From assembly GCA_021648225.1 (NCBI GenBank), contig JAKITE010000003.1, forward strand, positions 1 through 64,000: a DNA stretch of 64,000 nucleotides. The letters run 5' to 3'. The notes below the pieces were generated by a model. That model saw nothing but the letters and a program-made list of their open reading frames with translations. It was not told the origin of the DNA and made no database searches. Position 1 is the stretch's first letter. Each line of letters begins with the position of its first letter. Shown in pieces: positions 26,511-35,957 of the stretch. The stretch is from Paracoccaceae bacterium (GTDB lineage Bacteria > Pseudomonadota > Alphaproteobacteria > Rhodobacterales > Rhodobacteraceae). Position numbers and translations under genes: made by a program.

Positions 26511-27318
26511 TGACTCTGCCAAAATGCATAAACAGCAAGTGATTGCGGTTTCCAACCAAAAAGGGGGGGTGGGTAAAACCACAACGGCAATCAATTTGGG
26601 CACTGCTTTGGCGGCAATTGGCCGTAAGGTGTTGATATTAGACCTTGATTCCCAAGGAAATGCATCAACCGGCCTTGGGGTTTTTCAAAATAGACGCGAT
26701 GTAACAACCTATGATCTGCTGCTCGGCGATGCAAATTTGGCCGAGGTAAGCCAAGAATCTCCTGTGCCGGGCCTGTTTGTTGCCCCCTCCACTGTTGATC
26801 TAAGCTCCGCAGATGTTGATCTGGTTGAGGATCGTAATCGGGTATTAAGGCTACGTGATGCGCTTAATTCGGAATCTGCTAAACAATGTGCCTATGATTA
26901 TATTCTAATCGACTGTCCGCCATCGCTAAACCTATTGACCGTTAATGCAATGGTTGCCGCAAATTCGGTTTTAGTGCCGTTACAATGCGAATTTTTTGCG
27001 CTTGAAGGTCTGTCACAATTAATGATGACCATTCGCGAGGTTCGCCAAACCCTCAATCCGGCTTTGGAAATTCAAGGCGTTGTTTTAACGATGTATGACG
27101 GCAGAAATAACCTTTCCCGACAGGTAGAGGAAGACGTGCGGCAAAACCTCGGTGATTTGGTTTATGAAACTACAATTCCTAGAAATATTCGCCTTTCCGA
27201 GGCACCTTCCCATTCCATTCCGGCCCTGATTTATGACCATAAAAGCTCTGGCGCGATTGCCTATCAAAAGCTTGCGGGTGAACTTTTGCGTCGGCTCAAT
27301 GATCCAATTCTTGCGTAA
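26503..27318 (+). CDS. parA: Chromosome partitioning ATPase ParA
   Basis: A ParA/Soj ATPase that moves ParB-parS complexes during origin segregation. The deviant Walker A motif KGGVGKTTTAINLG, DLDSQGNASTGLG, IDCPPSLNLLTVNAM (Walker B) and the C-terminal IPRNIRLSEAPSHS are all present. The start is uncertain: GTG at 26503 (271 residues, overlapping the rsmG stop) gives an N-terminal length like that of relatives, while ATG at 26524 begins right before the first strand with no clear binding site, and ATG at 26464 lies well inside rsmG. It is followed by parB after 12 bases. Confidence 0.95.
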   Translation: MPDDSAKMHKQQVIAVSNQKGGVGKTTTAINLGTALAAIGRKVLILDLDSQGNASTGLGVFQNRRDVTTYDLLLGDANLAEVSQESPVPGLFVAPSTVDLSSADVDLVEDRNRVLRLRDALNSESAKQCAYDYILIDCPPSLNLLTVNAMVAANSVLVPLQCEFFALEGLSQLMMTIREVRQTLNPALEIQGVVLTMYDGRNNLSRQVEEDVRQNLGDLVYETTIPRNIRLSEAPSHSIPALIYDHKSSGAIAYQKLAGELLRRLNDPILA

Positions 27319-27330
27319 AAAGGCAAAGCC

Positions 27331-28212
27331 ATGACCAAAAAACCAATGCGTCGCAACCTTGGCCGTGGCCTATCAACCCTGTTGGCAGATGTGGATATGA
27401 ACGCCGATCGCCCGAGCAAGCGTCAACCAAGCAGTGATTCGACCCTGCCAATTGAGCAGCTCCACCCAAATCCTGACCAGCCACGCCGGGATTTCAGCGA
27501 GGCTGACCTACAAGACCTTTCCAACTCGATTGCTACCAAAGGTATCATTCAGCCGCTTATTGTGCGTCCAGACCCGAAAAAAACTGGGCAATATCAAATA
27601 GTTGCAGGAGAGCGTCGCTGGCGTGCCGCTCAGATGGCGCAAGTGCACAGAATCCCGGTAATTATTCGTCAGCTCGACGACACAGAGGTGTTGGAGCTGG
27701 GAATCATCGAAAATATCCAGCGTGCAGACTTGAATGCGGTCGAAGAAGCACTTGGTTATCGTCAATTGATGGACCGTTTTGGTCATACTCAGGAAAAGCT
27801 GGCGGTTGCTTTGGGGAAATCCCGCAGTCATATTGCCAACCTTTTGCGCCTGTTAACTTTGCCCGACGAGGTTCTGACCTATTTGCGTGAAGGCAAAATT
27901 TCTTATGGGCACGCGCGCGCGTTGATCGCGGCAACCAACCCGGCTGAACTGGCGCGGATTGTGATTAATAAATCCCTGAATGTGCGTCAAACAGAACAGC
28001 TGGCAAAATCCGATGGAACGCAACTGTCCAAAAAGCGGCAATTGCACCCAACCAAAGATGCCGATACCCGTGCCATTGAATCTGATCTTCAAGCGCATTT
28101 GCGGCTTAAGGTCAGCATTGATCATCGTCATAATTCTGGCAAAGGTGAGCTGCGAATCTCGTATACAACGCTCGAAGAGCTAGACGGTTTGTGCCAGCTT
28201 TTATCGCGTTAG
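27331..28212 (+). CDS. parB: Chromosome partitioning protein ParB
   Basis: The 293-residue parS-binding CTPase clamp that loads around the origin. It shows the N-terminal ParA-interaction stretch (RRNLGRGLSTLLAD), the box LHPNPDQPRRDF, the CTP-binding GERRWRAAQMAQ and ENIQRADLNAVEEA, the helix-turn-helix TQEKLAVALGKSRSHIANLLRLL, and a C-terminal dimerisation tail. The parS sites it would bind are visible upstream. A converging gene ends one base after its stop. Confidence 0.96.
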   Translation: MTKKPMRRNLGRGLSTLLADVDMNADRPSKRQPSSDSTLPIEQLHPNPDQPRRDFSEADLQDLSNSIATKGIIQPLIVRPDPKKTGQYQIVAGERRWRAAQMAQVHRIPVIIRQLDDTEVLELGIIENIQRADLNAVEEALGYRQLMDRFGHTQEKLAVALGKSRSHIANLLRLLTLPDEVLTYLREGKISYGHARALIAATNPAELARIVINKSLNVRQTEQLAKSDGTQLSKKRQLHPTKDADTRAIESDLQAHLRLKVSIDHRHNSGKGELRISYTTLEELDGLCQLLSR

Positions 28213-28213
28213 T

Positions 28214-28576
28214 TTAGATTTCCGGGCGTGTCCAGATAAAATAGGCAACGGCGGTTAATATAGCGCCCTGAAGCATCACAAATTTTATCGGTACAGCAAG
28301 AAAAACCGTTAAGCCAACCGAGGCTAGCATAGATAAGCTGGCATAGAGCTTGACCTTCCTGCTTATGGTGCCATTTTTCTGCCAATCTAAAATTGGTGGT
28401 CCTAAAATATTGTGGTTAATCAGCCAGTTATGTATCCGTTTTGAAGATTTGCTAAACCCGACTGCAGCTAAAAGCAAAAACGGAACTGTGGGTAGAATCG
28501 GTAAAAATGCACCGATAATTCCAGAAACCAGAGATGAAATACCGACTAAAAACCAAAATATCCGCAGGATGCTCAT
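28214..28576 (-). CDS. YbaN-type membrane protein (DUF454)
   Basis: A 120-residue inner-membrane protein of the YbaN/DUF454 family. An N-terminal hydrophobic hairpin (FWFLVGISSLVSGIIGAFLPILPTVPFLLLA) carries the family's GxxLPxLPTxPFLLLA signature; then a basic stretch FSKSSKRIHNWLINH and two C-terminal helices follow. The function is unknown. Its start abuts the hemW stop (one shared base at 28576), so it is the distal gene of the rph-rdgB-ridA-hemW run. Confidence 0.87.
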   Translation of the reverse strand: MSILRIFWFLVGISSLVSGIIGAFLPILPTVPFLLLAAVGFSKSSKRIHNWLINHNILGPPILDWQKNGTISRKVKLYASLSMLASVGLTVFLAVPIKFVMLQGAILTAVAYFIWTRPEI

Positions 28577-29730
28577 TAAAGAAGCTCTCGCAATATGGCG
28601 TTTAACAGTGGCCGGCCTTTAATCGTGGTTTGTAATCGCCCGTTTTGATTTTCGATCAAGCCATCTTCCAAAAGCGGCAGCATGGATTTTTCTTGCAATC
28701 CTTCACCTGCTAAATTTGCATAGCGTCGCAAATCTGAACCCTCAGACAAACGCATCGACATCATCAGGTATTCGATCGACTGATCTATTTTTGACAGGTT
28801 TTCGTATGTATCGCGCCCATGGCCGTGTTTTTCGACCTCGGACAGCCATTTTTCAGGCAAAAGATATGTGCTTGTGGCAATACGTTGGCCGTCAATCGTT
28901 AACCGACCATGGGCACCGGGGCCAATTCCGGCGTAATCGCCATAGCGCCAATAGATCAGGTTATGTTGGCTCTGGGCATGGTTGCGCGCGTGGTTTGAGG
29001 TCTCATATCCTGCCATTCCGGCGTTTTCACAAATTTCCTGAGTGGCAAAATACATGTCGGTTGCAGTGTTTTCATCGGGCAGATCGCGCAATTTGCCCCG
29101 TTGATAAAGCTGCCCAAAACGGGTGCCGTTTTCGATGGTTAATTGATAAAGTGAAAGGTGATCAACCGCCATATCAATGGCTGCTTTTAGCTCTGATTGC
29201 CAATCAAAGAGGTTTTGATTTTGTCGGGCATAGATCAAATCAAAACTGACATTTTCAAAATATTTCTTAGCAATATCAAAGGCTTTTACCGCCTCTCGGG
29301 CCGTATGCATACGGCCCAATGCCTTTAGATCCGCATCATTTAATGCCTGAATTCCCATAGAAAGCCGATTGATACCTGCATCGGAAAAAGCTGCAAATCG
29401 ACCGGCCTCTACCGATGTAGGGTTGGCTTCCATTGATATTTCAGCGCCTTGTTTCAGCCCCCAAACTGCATCAATTTCAGAAATAATAGCGGCAATAGTT
29501 TCCGGTGGCATCAGGCTGGGCGTGCCGCCACCAAAAAATACAGTGTCAACACGGCGCGGGCCGGTCAGCGCGGCGGTTGTGCGAATTTCAGCCAAAATCG
29601 CCTCTCGCCATGCGGTTTGGTTAACATTTTGCCGAACATGGCTGTTAAAATCGCAATAGGGGCATTTTGCCATACAAAACGGCCAATGGATATAGACCCC
29701 GAAACCCGCATGTTGCCAGTCATCCATCAT
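28576..29730 (-). CDS. hemW: Radical SAM haem chaperone HemW
   Basis: A 384-residue radical SAM protein that binds haem and assists its insertion into respiratory enzymes; it was formerly annotated as an oxygen-independent coproporphyrinogen oxidase. The iron-sulfur motif WPFCMAKCPYCDF (CxxxCxxC, residues 17-29) is followed by FFGGGTPSLM and SMEANPTSVEAGRF. The C-terminal HemN-type domain ends in the winged-helix-like LLEDGLIENQNGRLQTTIKG. It lacks the extra N-terminal cysteine typical of true HemN. It overlaps the ridA stop by four bases. Confidence 0.92.
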   Translation of the reverse strand: MMDDWQHAGFGVYIHWPFCMAKCPYCDFNSHVRQNVNQTAWREAILAEIRTTAALTGPRRVDTVFFGGGTPSLMPPETIAAIISEIDAVWGLKQGAEISMEANPTSVEAGRFAAFSDAGINRLSMGIQALNDADLKALGRMHTAREAVKAFDIAKKYFENVSFDLIYARQNQNLFDWQSELKAAIDMAVDHLSLYQLTIENGTRFGQLYQRGKLRDLPDENTATDMYFATQEICENAGMAGYETSNHARNHAQSQHNLIYWRYGDYAGIGPGAHGRLTIDGQRIATSTYLLPEKWLSEVEKHGHGRDTYENLSKIDQSIEYLMMSMRLSEGSDLRRYANLAGEGLQEKSMLPLLEDGLIENQNGRLQTTIKGRPLLNAILRELL

Positions 29731-30116
29731 CCGCGAAACGCCGTGACCTCTATTTCGATCAACATTTCCGGCTTGATTAGCCCGGCAATAATCATGGTTG
29801 CAGCAGGGCGAATTTCACCAAGATGGCTTTCAAAACTGGCTGACAAATCCGCAACCAATTCGGCATTAACAACTGTATATTGCACCCGCGCGATGTCTGT
29901 CATGTCAAAACCAGCCTCGATCAGCACCGATTTGATGGTCACAAAACAGTTTTCCGCCTGCGCGGCAACACCATCGGGCATCTGCATTGTGGTATAATCA
30001 TACCCAGTAACACCCGAGACAAAACACCAATCGCCCTGCACAACCGCGCGGCTATAGCCCATGGATTTTTCAAAAGGCGAGCCGGTAGAAATAAGATTTC
30101 GTGTTGATTTTCTCAA
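29727..30116 (-). CDS. RidA family protein (enamine/imine deaminase type)
   Basis: A 129-residue trimeric YjgF/YER057c/UK114-type protein. The catalytic-type arginine lies in IRPAATMIIAGLIKPEMLIEIEV, and FVSGVTGYDY and EAGFDMTDIARVQYTVV are typical. Archetypal RidA removes reactive enamines from threonine dehydratase; several subfamilies do other reactions, and this one (with an N-terminal STGSPFEKSMGYSRAVVQGD) belongs to a subgroup I cannot pin down. It overlaps rdgB by four bases and hemW by four. Confidence 0.87.
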   Translation of the reverse strand: MRKSTRNLISTGSPFEKSMGYSRAVVQGDWCFVSGVTGYDYTTMQMPDGVAAQAENCFVTIKSVLIEAGFDMTDIARVQYTVVNAELVADLSASFESHLGEIRPAATMIIAGLIKPEMLIEIEVTAFRG

Positions 30117-30724
30117 TTAAAACAACCCTTTACCAGTTTTTTAAATGCATCGGCACGGTGGCTGATTTCATTTTTCTTCCAACGGTCCATTTTTCCAAAG
30201 GTAATATCGAACCCGTTTGGCTGGAAAATCGGGTCATAGCCATGGCCTTGTTCGCCCTGCATAGGCCAGACAATTTTCCCGTCAATCTTGCCTTCAAAAA
30301 CCTCAAAATGCCCATCGGGCCAAGCCAGCACAAGCGTGCAGCAAAACCGAGCAGTTCGGGGATGCGCCGCATTGACCTCTTCCAGTTTTTTCCATGTTTT
30401 GGTCATTGCCATGGTAAAATCACGGCCATTTGGCGTCTCGGCCCAATCCGCCGTATAAACCCCCGGCGCGCCGTTCAGCGCATCAATTTCAATGCCGCTA
30501 TCATCGGCAAGGGCAGGCAGGCCGGATTTCTCCGCAGCATAATGGGCTTTGATACGCGCATTACCGATAAAATTATCCTCGGTTTCTTCCGGCTCGTCAA
30601 AACCCAATTCGCCAGCCGAAACCGTTGAAATACCGAACGGCTGCATCAGCCGCGCGATTTCCTCCAGCTTGCCTTGATTATGGCTGGCGACAACCAGTTT
30701 TTCGGCCGTAAATTTACGCATCAA
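30113..30724 (-). CDS. rdgB: XTP/dITP pyrophosphatase
   Basis: A 203-residue Ham1/RdgB house-cleaning enzyme that hydrolyses dITP and XTP to keep deaminated purines out of DNA. The motifs [14 protein letters not shown] (residues 11-24), [30 protein letters not shown] and [20 protein letters not shown] are all present. It follows rph directly with an 11-base overlap, a pairing that is common in bacteria. Confidence 0.95.
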   Translation of the reverse strand: MMRKFTAEKLVVASHNQGKLEEIARLMQPFGISTVSAGELGFDEPEETEDNFIGNARIKAHYAAEKSGLPALADDSGIEIDALNGAPGVYTADWAETPNGRDFTMAMTKTWKKLEEVNAAHPRTARFCCTLVLAWPDGHFEVFEGKIDGKIVWPMQGEQGHGYDPIFQPNGFDITFGKMDRWKKNEISHRADAFKKLVKGCFN

Positions 30725-31430
30725 TGGCGGCTTTCTGGGCCAAAACCAGTTCTGCCACGCCTTTTTCGGCCAGATCCATCAATTGGTCAAATTCCGCCCG
30801 GCTAAAGGTCGCGCCCTCGGCGGAGCCTTGAATTTCAATCAGCCCCTTTTTATCCGTCATCACAAAATTGGCATCGGTGCCCGCGTCGCTGTCTTCAAGA
30901 TAATCCAGATCCAGCACCGGAATACCGCCATAAATACCACAAGACACCGCCGCAACATGGCTGGTCAGCGGGTCGTCTTTGATGTCGCCAGCCTTTAGCA
31001 ACGCATTAACCGCAATACGCAAGGCCACCCAACCGCCGGTAATTGCAGCACATCTGGTGCCACCATCGGCCTGAATAACGTCACAATCCACGGTAATTTG
31101 ACGTTCGCCCAATGCCACCCGGTCAACTCCCGCGCGCAGGCTACGCCCGATAAGCCGTTGAATTTCCTGAGTTCTGCCAGATTGCTTGCCTGCCGTCGCC
31201 TCGCGCCGCATCCGTGAACCTGTTGAGCGTGGCAACATGCCGTATTCAGCCGTTACCCAGCCCAGCCCGGTGTTGCGCAACCAAGGCGGCACCCGGGGTT
31301 CCAGCGATGCAGTGCATAAAACATGGGTATCGCCGCATTTGATCATGCAGGATCCCTCGGCATGTTTGGTGACGTTGGTTTCGATCACAATATCGCGCAT
31401 TGTGTCATTGGTTCTGCCGGATGGACGCAT
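30714..31430 (-). CDS. rph: Ribonuclease PH
   Basis: A 238-residue phosphorolytic exoribonuclease trimming tRNA 3' ends. It opens [20 protein letters not shown], has [20 protein letters not shown], the [12 protein letters not shown] segment and the catalytic [19 protein letters not shown], as the family requires. The ATG at 31428-31430 is preceded by AGGAG; upstream in-frame starts lie in the hrcA promoter region and are not conserved. It is divergent from hrcA. Confidence 0.95.
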   Translation of the reverse strand: MRPSGRTNDTMRDIVIETNVTKHAEGSCMIKCGDTHVLCTASLEPRVPPWLRNTGLGWVTAEYGMLPRSTGSRMRREATAGKQSGRTQEIQRLIGRSLRAGVDRVALGERQITVDCDVIQADGGTRCAAITGGWVALRIAVNALLKAGDIKDDPLTSHVAAVSCGIYGGIPVLDLDYLEDSDAGTDANFVMTDKKGLIEIQGSAEGATFSRAEFDQLMDLAEKGVAELVLAQKAAIDA

Positions 31431-31497
31431 GAATATTCTCCTGATTTTGTTGAGTATGCTCTTACATTGCCATGCCTTGCGCGGCAACACCCTTGCA

Positions 31498-31526
31498 TTG
31501 ACGCTGGGCCTTACAAAGCCTAAATT
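31498..31526 (+). promoter_or_regulatory. Promoter of hrcA-grpE
   Basis: TTGACG (31498-31503), a 17-base spacer and TAAATT (31521-31526) lie 10 bases before the hrcA ATG at 31537, so the leader would be very short. No CIRCE inverted repeat (TTAGCACTC-N9-GAGTGCTAA) is present in the gap, which argues against HrcA autoregulation here. Confidence 0.6.
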
Positions 31527-31536
31527 CCCAAGCATA

Positions 31537-32592
31537 ATGACACAAAATTCACCCATTTCCGATCTAAACACCCGTTCACGCGAAGTATTTCGCCTGATTG
31601 TGGAATCCTATCTTAAAACTGGCGAACCGGTGGGGTCGCGCACCCTGTCGCGCGATATGGTCGAAAAAGTTTCGGCTGCGACTATCCGCAACACCATGCA
31701 AGATCTGGAACATTTGGGTCTTTTGGACAGCCCGCATACCTCGGCCGGGCGCTTGCCTACGCATCAGGGCTTGCGGCTGTTTGTTGACGGATTGTTGGAA
31801 ATTGGTGATGTTTCCGCGCCTGAGCGTAAGCAAATAGAGAAATCCATCGATTCCACCGATACCGACATGCAATCGGTGTTGGACAGGGCAGGGTCGATGT
31901 TATCTGGCCTGACCCAAGGTGCCAGCCTTGTTCTGGCACCAAAATCCGAAGCGCCGATTAAACATATCGAATTTGTATCACTGGCAGTGGATCGTGCTTT
32001 GGTGGTGCTGGTTACGGCGGATGGCAATGTTGAAAACCGGCTTTTCACCCCGCCCGCTGGCTTAACCCCCTCGGCCATGCGCGAGGCGGCCAATTTTTTG
32101 AATGCCATCCTGAATGGTCATACGGTTTCTGAAATCCGCTCAATTGTTTCACGTGAAATCACCAAACACAGGTCCGAGCTTGATATCCTGTCGCAAGGCT
32201 TGATCGAATCAGGCGTGGCCATCTGGGCTGATAGCCAGCAGGAACGGCTGATCGTGCGGGGCCGCAGCAATTTATTGGATGATTCCGCCAGCGATGCAGA
32301 CCTTGAACGCATCCGCCAGCTGTTTGATGACCTTGAACGCAAGCGCGATCTGGAGCATTTGCTAAACCTGACCGAAGGCGGGGAGGGCGTGCGGGTTTTT
32401 ATTGGCGCAGAGAACAAATTATTTTCACTTTCGGGTAGCAGTCTGGTGGTTTCTCCCTATATGAACGCTGAACGCAAAATTGTTGGCGCGGTCGGTGTTA
32501 TCGGGCCAACACATTTGAATTACGCGCGGATTGTGCCAATTGTGGATTACACCGCGCAACTGATGGGAAGGCTGGTTTCCAACCAGCGGTAA
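31537..32592 (+). CDS. hrcA: Heat-inducible transcription repressor HrcA
   Basis: A 351-residue repressor that binds CIRCE elements of groESL-type operons and is folded by GroEL. The N-terminal winged helix shows [47 protein letters not shown] and [13 protein letters not shown]; the C-terminal [28 protein letters not shown] is diagnostic. The start ATG at 31537 gives the conserved N-terminus. The gene contains a degenerate parS-like site near codon 204. It is followed 9 bases later by grpE. Confidence 0.95.
   Translation: MTQNSPISDLNTRSREVFRLIVESYLKTGEPVGSRTLSRDMVEKVSAATIRNTMQDLEHLGLLDSPHTSAGRLPTHQGLRLFVDGLLEIGDVSAPERKQIEKSIDSTDTDMQSVLDRAGSMLSGLTQGASLVLAPKSEAPIKHIEFVSLAVDRALVVLVTADGNVENRLFTPPAGLTPSAMREAANFLNAILNGHTVSEIRSIVSREITKHRSELDILSQGLIESGVAIWADSQQERLIVRGRSNLLDDSASDADLERIRQLFDDLERKRDLEHLLNLTEGGEGVRVFIGAENKLFSLSGSSLVVSPYMNAERKIVGAVGVIGPTHLNYARIVPIVDYTAQLMGRLVSNQR
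32145..32160. promoter_or_regulatory. Degenerate parS-like site 3
   Basis: TGTTTCACGTGAAATC keeps 14 of 16 bases of the ParB consensus, with the last two changed. It is inside hrcA, about 4 kb to the right of parB, and may be a weak ParB site. Confidence 0.6.
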
Positions 32593-32601
32593 AGGAATAT
32601 C

Positions 32602-33186
32602 ATGGCGCAAGAATTTGACGAACCGTTTTTGGATGACCCCGAAAAGCTGGAGCAAGAGGAGCTGGAAGCGCAAGAGCTGGAAGACCTCGAACCACCAAGC
32701 ATCGAGGATCTGGAGGCGGAAAATGCCCAGCTAAAAGACCGCTTGATGCGGGCAATGGCCGAAACCGAAAACATCCGCAAACGTGGCGAACGTGATCGCC
32801 GCGAGGCTGAATTATATGGTGGCACCAAGCTGGCGCGCGATTTGCTGTCGGTGCATGATAATCTGGGCCGCGCACTAGAAAACCTTGATGATTTGCTGCG
32901 TGAAAACAATGCGCCATTGGTTGAAGGGTTGGAGCTAACCCAGCGCGAGTTGCTTTCGGTATTTGAAAAACACAAAATCCTGAAAGTCGAACCTGAAATT
33001 GGCGATAAATTTGACGCCAAACAACATCAGGCGATGTTCGAGGCCCCGGTGCCAAACACCAAAAAAGGCCACATTATTCAGGTGATGGCAAATGGCTTTG
33101 TTATCGGAGATCGCTTGATTCGCCCCGCGCATGTGGGTGTTTCGTCAAATACCGATCCGGTTAAGGCTGAAAAACCCGAAGAATAA
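32602..33186 (+). CDS. grpE: Nucleotide exchange factor GrpE
   Basis: A 194-residue DnaK co-chaperone that releases ADP. The acidic N-terminus leads into a long coiled coil (about residues 30-75, IEDLEAENAQLKDRLMRAMA), the dimeric helix with TENIRKRGERDR, and the C-terminal beta domain with VFEKHKILKVEP, FDAKQHQAMFEAPVPNTKKG and GFVIGDRLIRPAHVGVS. AAGGA lies before the ATG. It shares a transcript with hrcA and converges with mutS two bases after its stop; dnaK and dnaJ lie 7-10 kb away in this window. Confidence 0.95.
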   Translation: MAQEFDEPFLDDPEKLEQEELEAQELEDLEPPSIEDLEAENAQLKDRLMRAMAETENIRKRGERDRREAELYGGTKLARDLLSVHDNLGRALENLDDLLRENNAPLVEGLELTQRELLSVFEKHKILKVEPEIGDKFDAKQHQAMFEAPVPNTKKGHIIQVMANGFVIGDRLIRPAHVGVSSNTDPVKAEKPEE

Positions 33187-33188
33187 GC

Positions 33189-35831
33189 CTATTTATCCAA
33201 AATCTCGCGGAGCCGGTAAATTTCAGCCAAGGCTTCGCGTGGGCTAAGATCATCAGGGTGGACTGCTTTTAGCGCAGCTTCCACCTCGGATTCTTTGGAG
33301 GGCATCGGTTGGGCGGGTTGCACGGTATTAAACAGCGGCAGGTCATCAATCAATATTTTGGCTTTGCCGCCGCCCTCACGCTCACCTTTTTCCAGCATGT
33401 CCAGAATGATCCGCGCGCGGTCGGTTACCGAATGGGGCAGCCCTGCCAGTTTGGCAACCTGCACCCCGTATGATCTATCGGCTGCGCCCTCCACCACTTC
33501 GTGCAGAAAAATCACATCGCCCGCATGTTCGCGCACTTTTACGGTGGCATTCCGCATGCCTTTCAGTTTGCTGGTTAGGACCGTAAGTTCATGATAATGC
33601 GTGGCAAATAGCGTGCGACAGCGATTTACATTATGCAGATGTTCCAAGGTTGCCCAAGCAATCGAAAGCCCGTCATAAGTGGCAGTGCCACGCCCGATTT
33701 CATCCAGAATAACCAGCGCGCGGTCCCCCGCGAGGTTCAAAATGGCAGCGGTTTCGACCATTTCAACCATGAATGTAGACTGCCCGCGCGCCAGATCATC
33801 CGCCGCGCCAACCCGACTAAAAATCTGGTCTATAATACCGATATGGGCCGAGGCCGCAGGTACAAACGCGCCCATTTGCGCCAAAATCGCAATAATTGCA
33901 TTTTGCCGCAAAAACGTCGATTTACCCGCCATATTAGGGCCGGTCAGCAGCCAAACCGGATGATTGCCCTCATTTCCGGCGCTCAAATCACAATCATTTT
34001 CAACAAACGGATTGCTGCCAGAACGCCGCAATGCGGCCTCCACCACCGGATGTCGGCCTGATTTAATGTCAAAACTGCGCGAATTATCCAGCTTTGGCCG
34101 CACCCAGTTTTCTTCAACCGCCAGCAAAGCCAATGCGGTTGACAGGTCAATTTCTGCCAAGCCCCGTGCCGCCTGCGACAGCTCGGCTGCCTTGGTCAAA
34201 ACCGCTTGTCGTAATTCTTGGAAAATACGTTTTTCAATCTCCAAAGCTTGCCCGCCAGCGTTCAGAATTCTGGTTTCCATCTCGGATAATTCAACCGTGG
34301 TAAAGCGAACCGCATTGGCGGTGGTTTGGCGATGGATGAATTTTTCCGACATCGGTTCGGAAAGCATGTTTTCAGCATGGCGGGCAGAAACCTCGATGAA
34401 ATAGCCCAAAACGTTGTTGTGCTTGATCTTTAGTGCAGAAATATCGGCGATTTTGGCATATTCAGCCTGCATTTGGGCAATGACACTACGGCCTTCGTCG
34501 CGCAGTTTTCGCGCATTATCCAGCGCATTATCATATCCTGCGGCTATAAAACCACCGTCGCGTGTCAGTAATGGCGGTTCGGGTATCAGCGCATCAGACA
34601 GCAATCCTATCAATTCATCATGGCCCTGCATGGCGTCAATTGCGGTTTCAATACCCTCGGGTTGCGAGGATAATTTCAGTGCCGTAGCAATGCTTTCCGC
34701 CTGCACCAACCCCTCTCGCAGGGCCGCAAAATCCCGAGGTCCGCCACGGTCCAGCGCGATGCGTGACAGACTGCGTTCAATATCGGGCACTTGACGCAAC
34801 GCCGCGCGGGTGCGCTCCCCCTGTTCACGATTTTCAAAGAAATTTTCAACCATATCAAGCCGATGTTGAATGCTGTGCAAATCGGTTGACGGGCTGGTAA
34901 GGCGCGCCGTTAACAAACGCGCCCCGCCGCCGGTTAAGGTCCGGTCAATTACCGATAGCAATGCGCCATCACGCCCGCCCGACAGGTTACGCAGCAATTC
35001 CAGATTGCGCCGGGTCGAGGCATCAATTTCAATGCCAAACCCTTGTTTTTCCTGCACAGGTGGCCGCAACAGCGGCAATTTTCCGCGCTGGGTGATGTCC
35101 AGATAATCAACAATCGCACCCATTGCCGAAAGTTCCGCACGGCTAAAATCGCCAAACCCGTCAAGGCTGCCAACCCCAAAAAGCCCCGTTAGTCGCCCAA
35201 TGGCTGCCGCACTGTCAAAACTGGCATTCGAAAGTGACGTTTGTGTTCCATCCAGCAGCGCGGTCAGATCTTCGCTTATGTTTTGCGATACCAGAATTTC
35301 CGAGGGCAAAACCCGCGCCAAAAGCGGCGAAAGCCTCAATCGGGAGGTTTCCGACACCAGAAATTCACCGGTTGATACATCCACCCATGCCACTGCCAAA
35401 CCATCGCGAATTTCCGAAATTGCTGCCAGATAATTGTTTGACCGCGCGTCCAGCAGGCTGTCTTCGGTCAGGGTGCCGGGGGTGACCAGCCGCACCACAT
35501 CGCGTTTGACAATCGCCTTATAGCCACGCTTTTTGGCCTCGGCTGGTTTTTCCATCTGTTCGGCCACAGCAACACGAAACCCCTTGCGTATAAGGGTTAA
35601 AAGGTATCCCTCAGCGGCATGATGGGGCACGCCGCACATGGCGATATCCGCGCCCTCATGTTTGCCGCGTTTGGTCAGGGCAATATCCAATGCCGCCGAT
35701 GCCGCCACTGCATCGTCGAAAAACAGCTCGTAAAAATCACCCATGCGATAAAACAGCAACGCATCGGGGTATCGAGATTTGATCTCAAGATACTGCGCCA
35801 TCATCGGGGTAATGCTTGGTTTTACTGCCAC
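33189..35831 (-). CDS. mutS: DNA mismatch repair protein MutS
   Basis: An 880-residue mismatch-recognition ATPase. The mismatch-binding F-x-E motif lies in LLFYRMGDFYELFFDDA near residue 30, the connector and lever domains follow, and the ATPase has WLLTGPNMAGKSTFLRQNA (Walker A), VILDEIGRGTATYDGLS (Walker B and signature) and FATHYHELT. The C-terminal dimerisation helix is present. The start is taken as GTG at 35829-35831, which has an AAAGGG site 7 bases upstream and gives the usual short N-terminus before TPMMAQYLEIK; ATG at 35877-35879 would add 16 unconserved residues. It is divergent from maeB. Confidence 0.95.
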   Translation of the reverse strand: MAVKPSITPMMAQYLEIKSRYPDALLFYRMGDFYELFFDDAVAASAALDIALTKRGKHEGADIAMCGVPHHAAEGYLLTLIRKGFRVAVAEQMEKPAEAKKRGYKAIVKRDVVRLVTPGTLTEDSLLDARSNNYLAAISEIRDGLAVAWVDVSTGEFLVSETSRLRLSPLLARVLPSEILVSQNISEDLTALLDGTQTSLSNASFDSAAAIGRLTGLFGVGSLDGFGDFSRAELSAMGAIVDYLDITQRGKLPLLRPPVQEKQGFGIEIDASTRRNLELLRNLSGGRDGALLSVIDRTLTGGGARLLTARLTSPSTDLHSIQHRLDMVENFFENREQGERTRAALRQVPDIERSLSRIALDRGGPRDFAALREGLVQAESIATALKLSSQPEGIETAIDAMQGHDELIGLLSDALIPEPPLLTRDGGFIAAGYDNALDNARKLRDEGRSVIAQMQAEYAKIADISALKIKHNNVLGYFIEVSARHAENMLSEPMSEKFIHRQTTANAVRFTTVELSEMETRILNAGGQALEIEKRIFQELRQAVLTKAAELSQAARGLAEIDLSTALALLAVEENWVRPKLDNSRSFDIKSGRHPVVEAALRRSGSNPFVENDCDLSAGNEGNHPVWLLTGPNMAGKSTFLRQNAIIAILAQMGAFVPAASAHIGIIDQIFSRVGAADDLARGQSTFMVEMVETAAILNLAGDRALVILDEIGRGTATYDGLSIAWATLEHLHNVNRCRTLFATHYHELTVLTSKLKGMRNATVKVREHAGDVIFLHEVVEGAADRSYGVQVAKLAGLPHSVTDRARIILDMLEKGEREGGGKAKILIDDLPLFNTVQPAQPMPSKESEVEAALKAVHPDDLSPREALAEIYRLREILDK

Positions 35832-35957
35832 GGTCTGCCCTTTGTTCCAACCAACAGAAATACACGTGTGGCGCGGCATTTGAAAGCGGCAATTCCGTTG
35901 CAACAACCTGTCTAAACCCCTAATAATTGAAGGATTCGAAAAAATTCAGGTGCCAAC

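Noticed and set aside
31431..31536. CIRCE element in front of hrcA
   Set aside because: No copy of TTAGCACTC-N9-GAGTGCTAA or a close variant in the rph-hrcA gap or before dnaK.
35832..35906. Longer mutS with a start at 35879 or 35906
   Set aside because: The added residues are not conserved; the GTG at 35831 has a good ribosome binding site and the usual N-terminal length.
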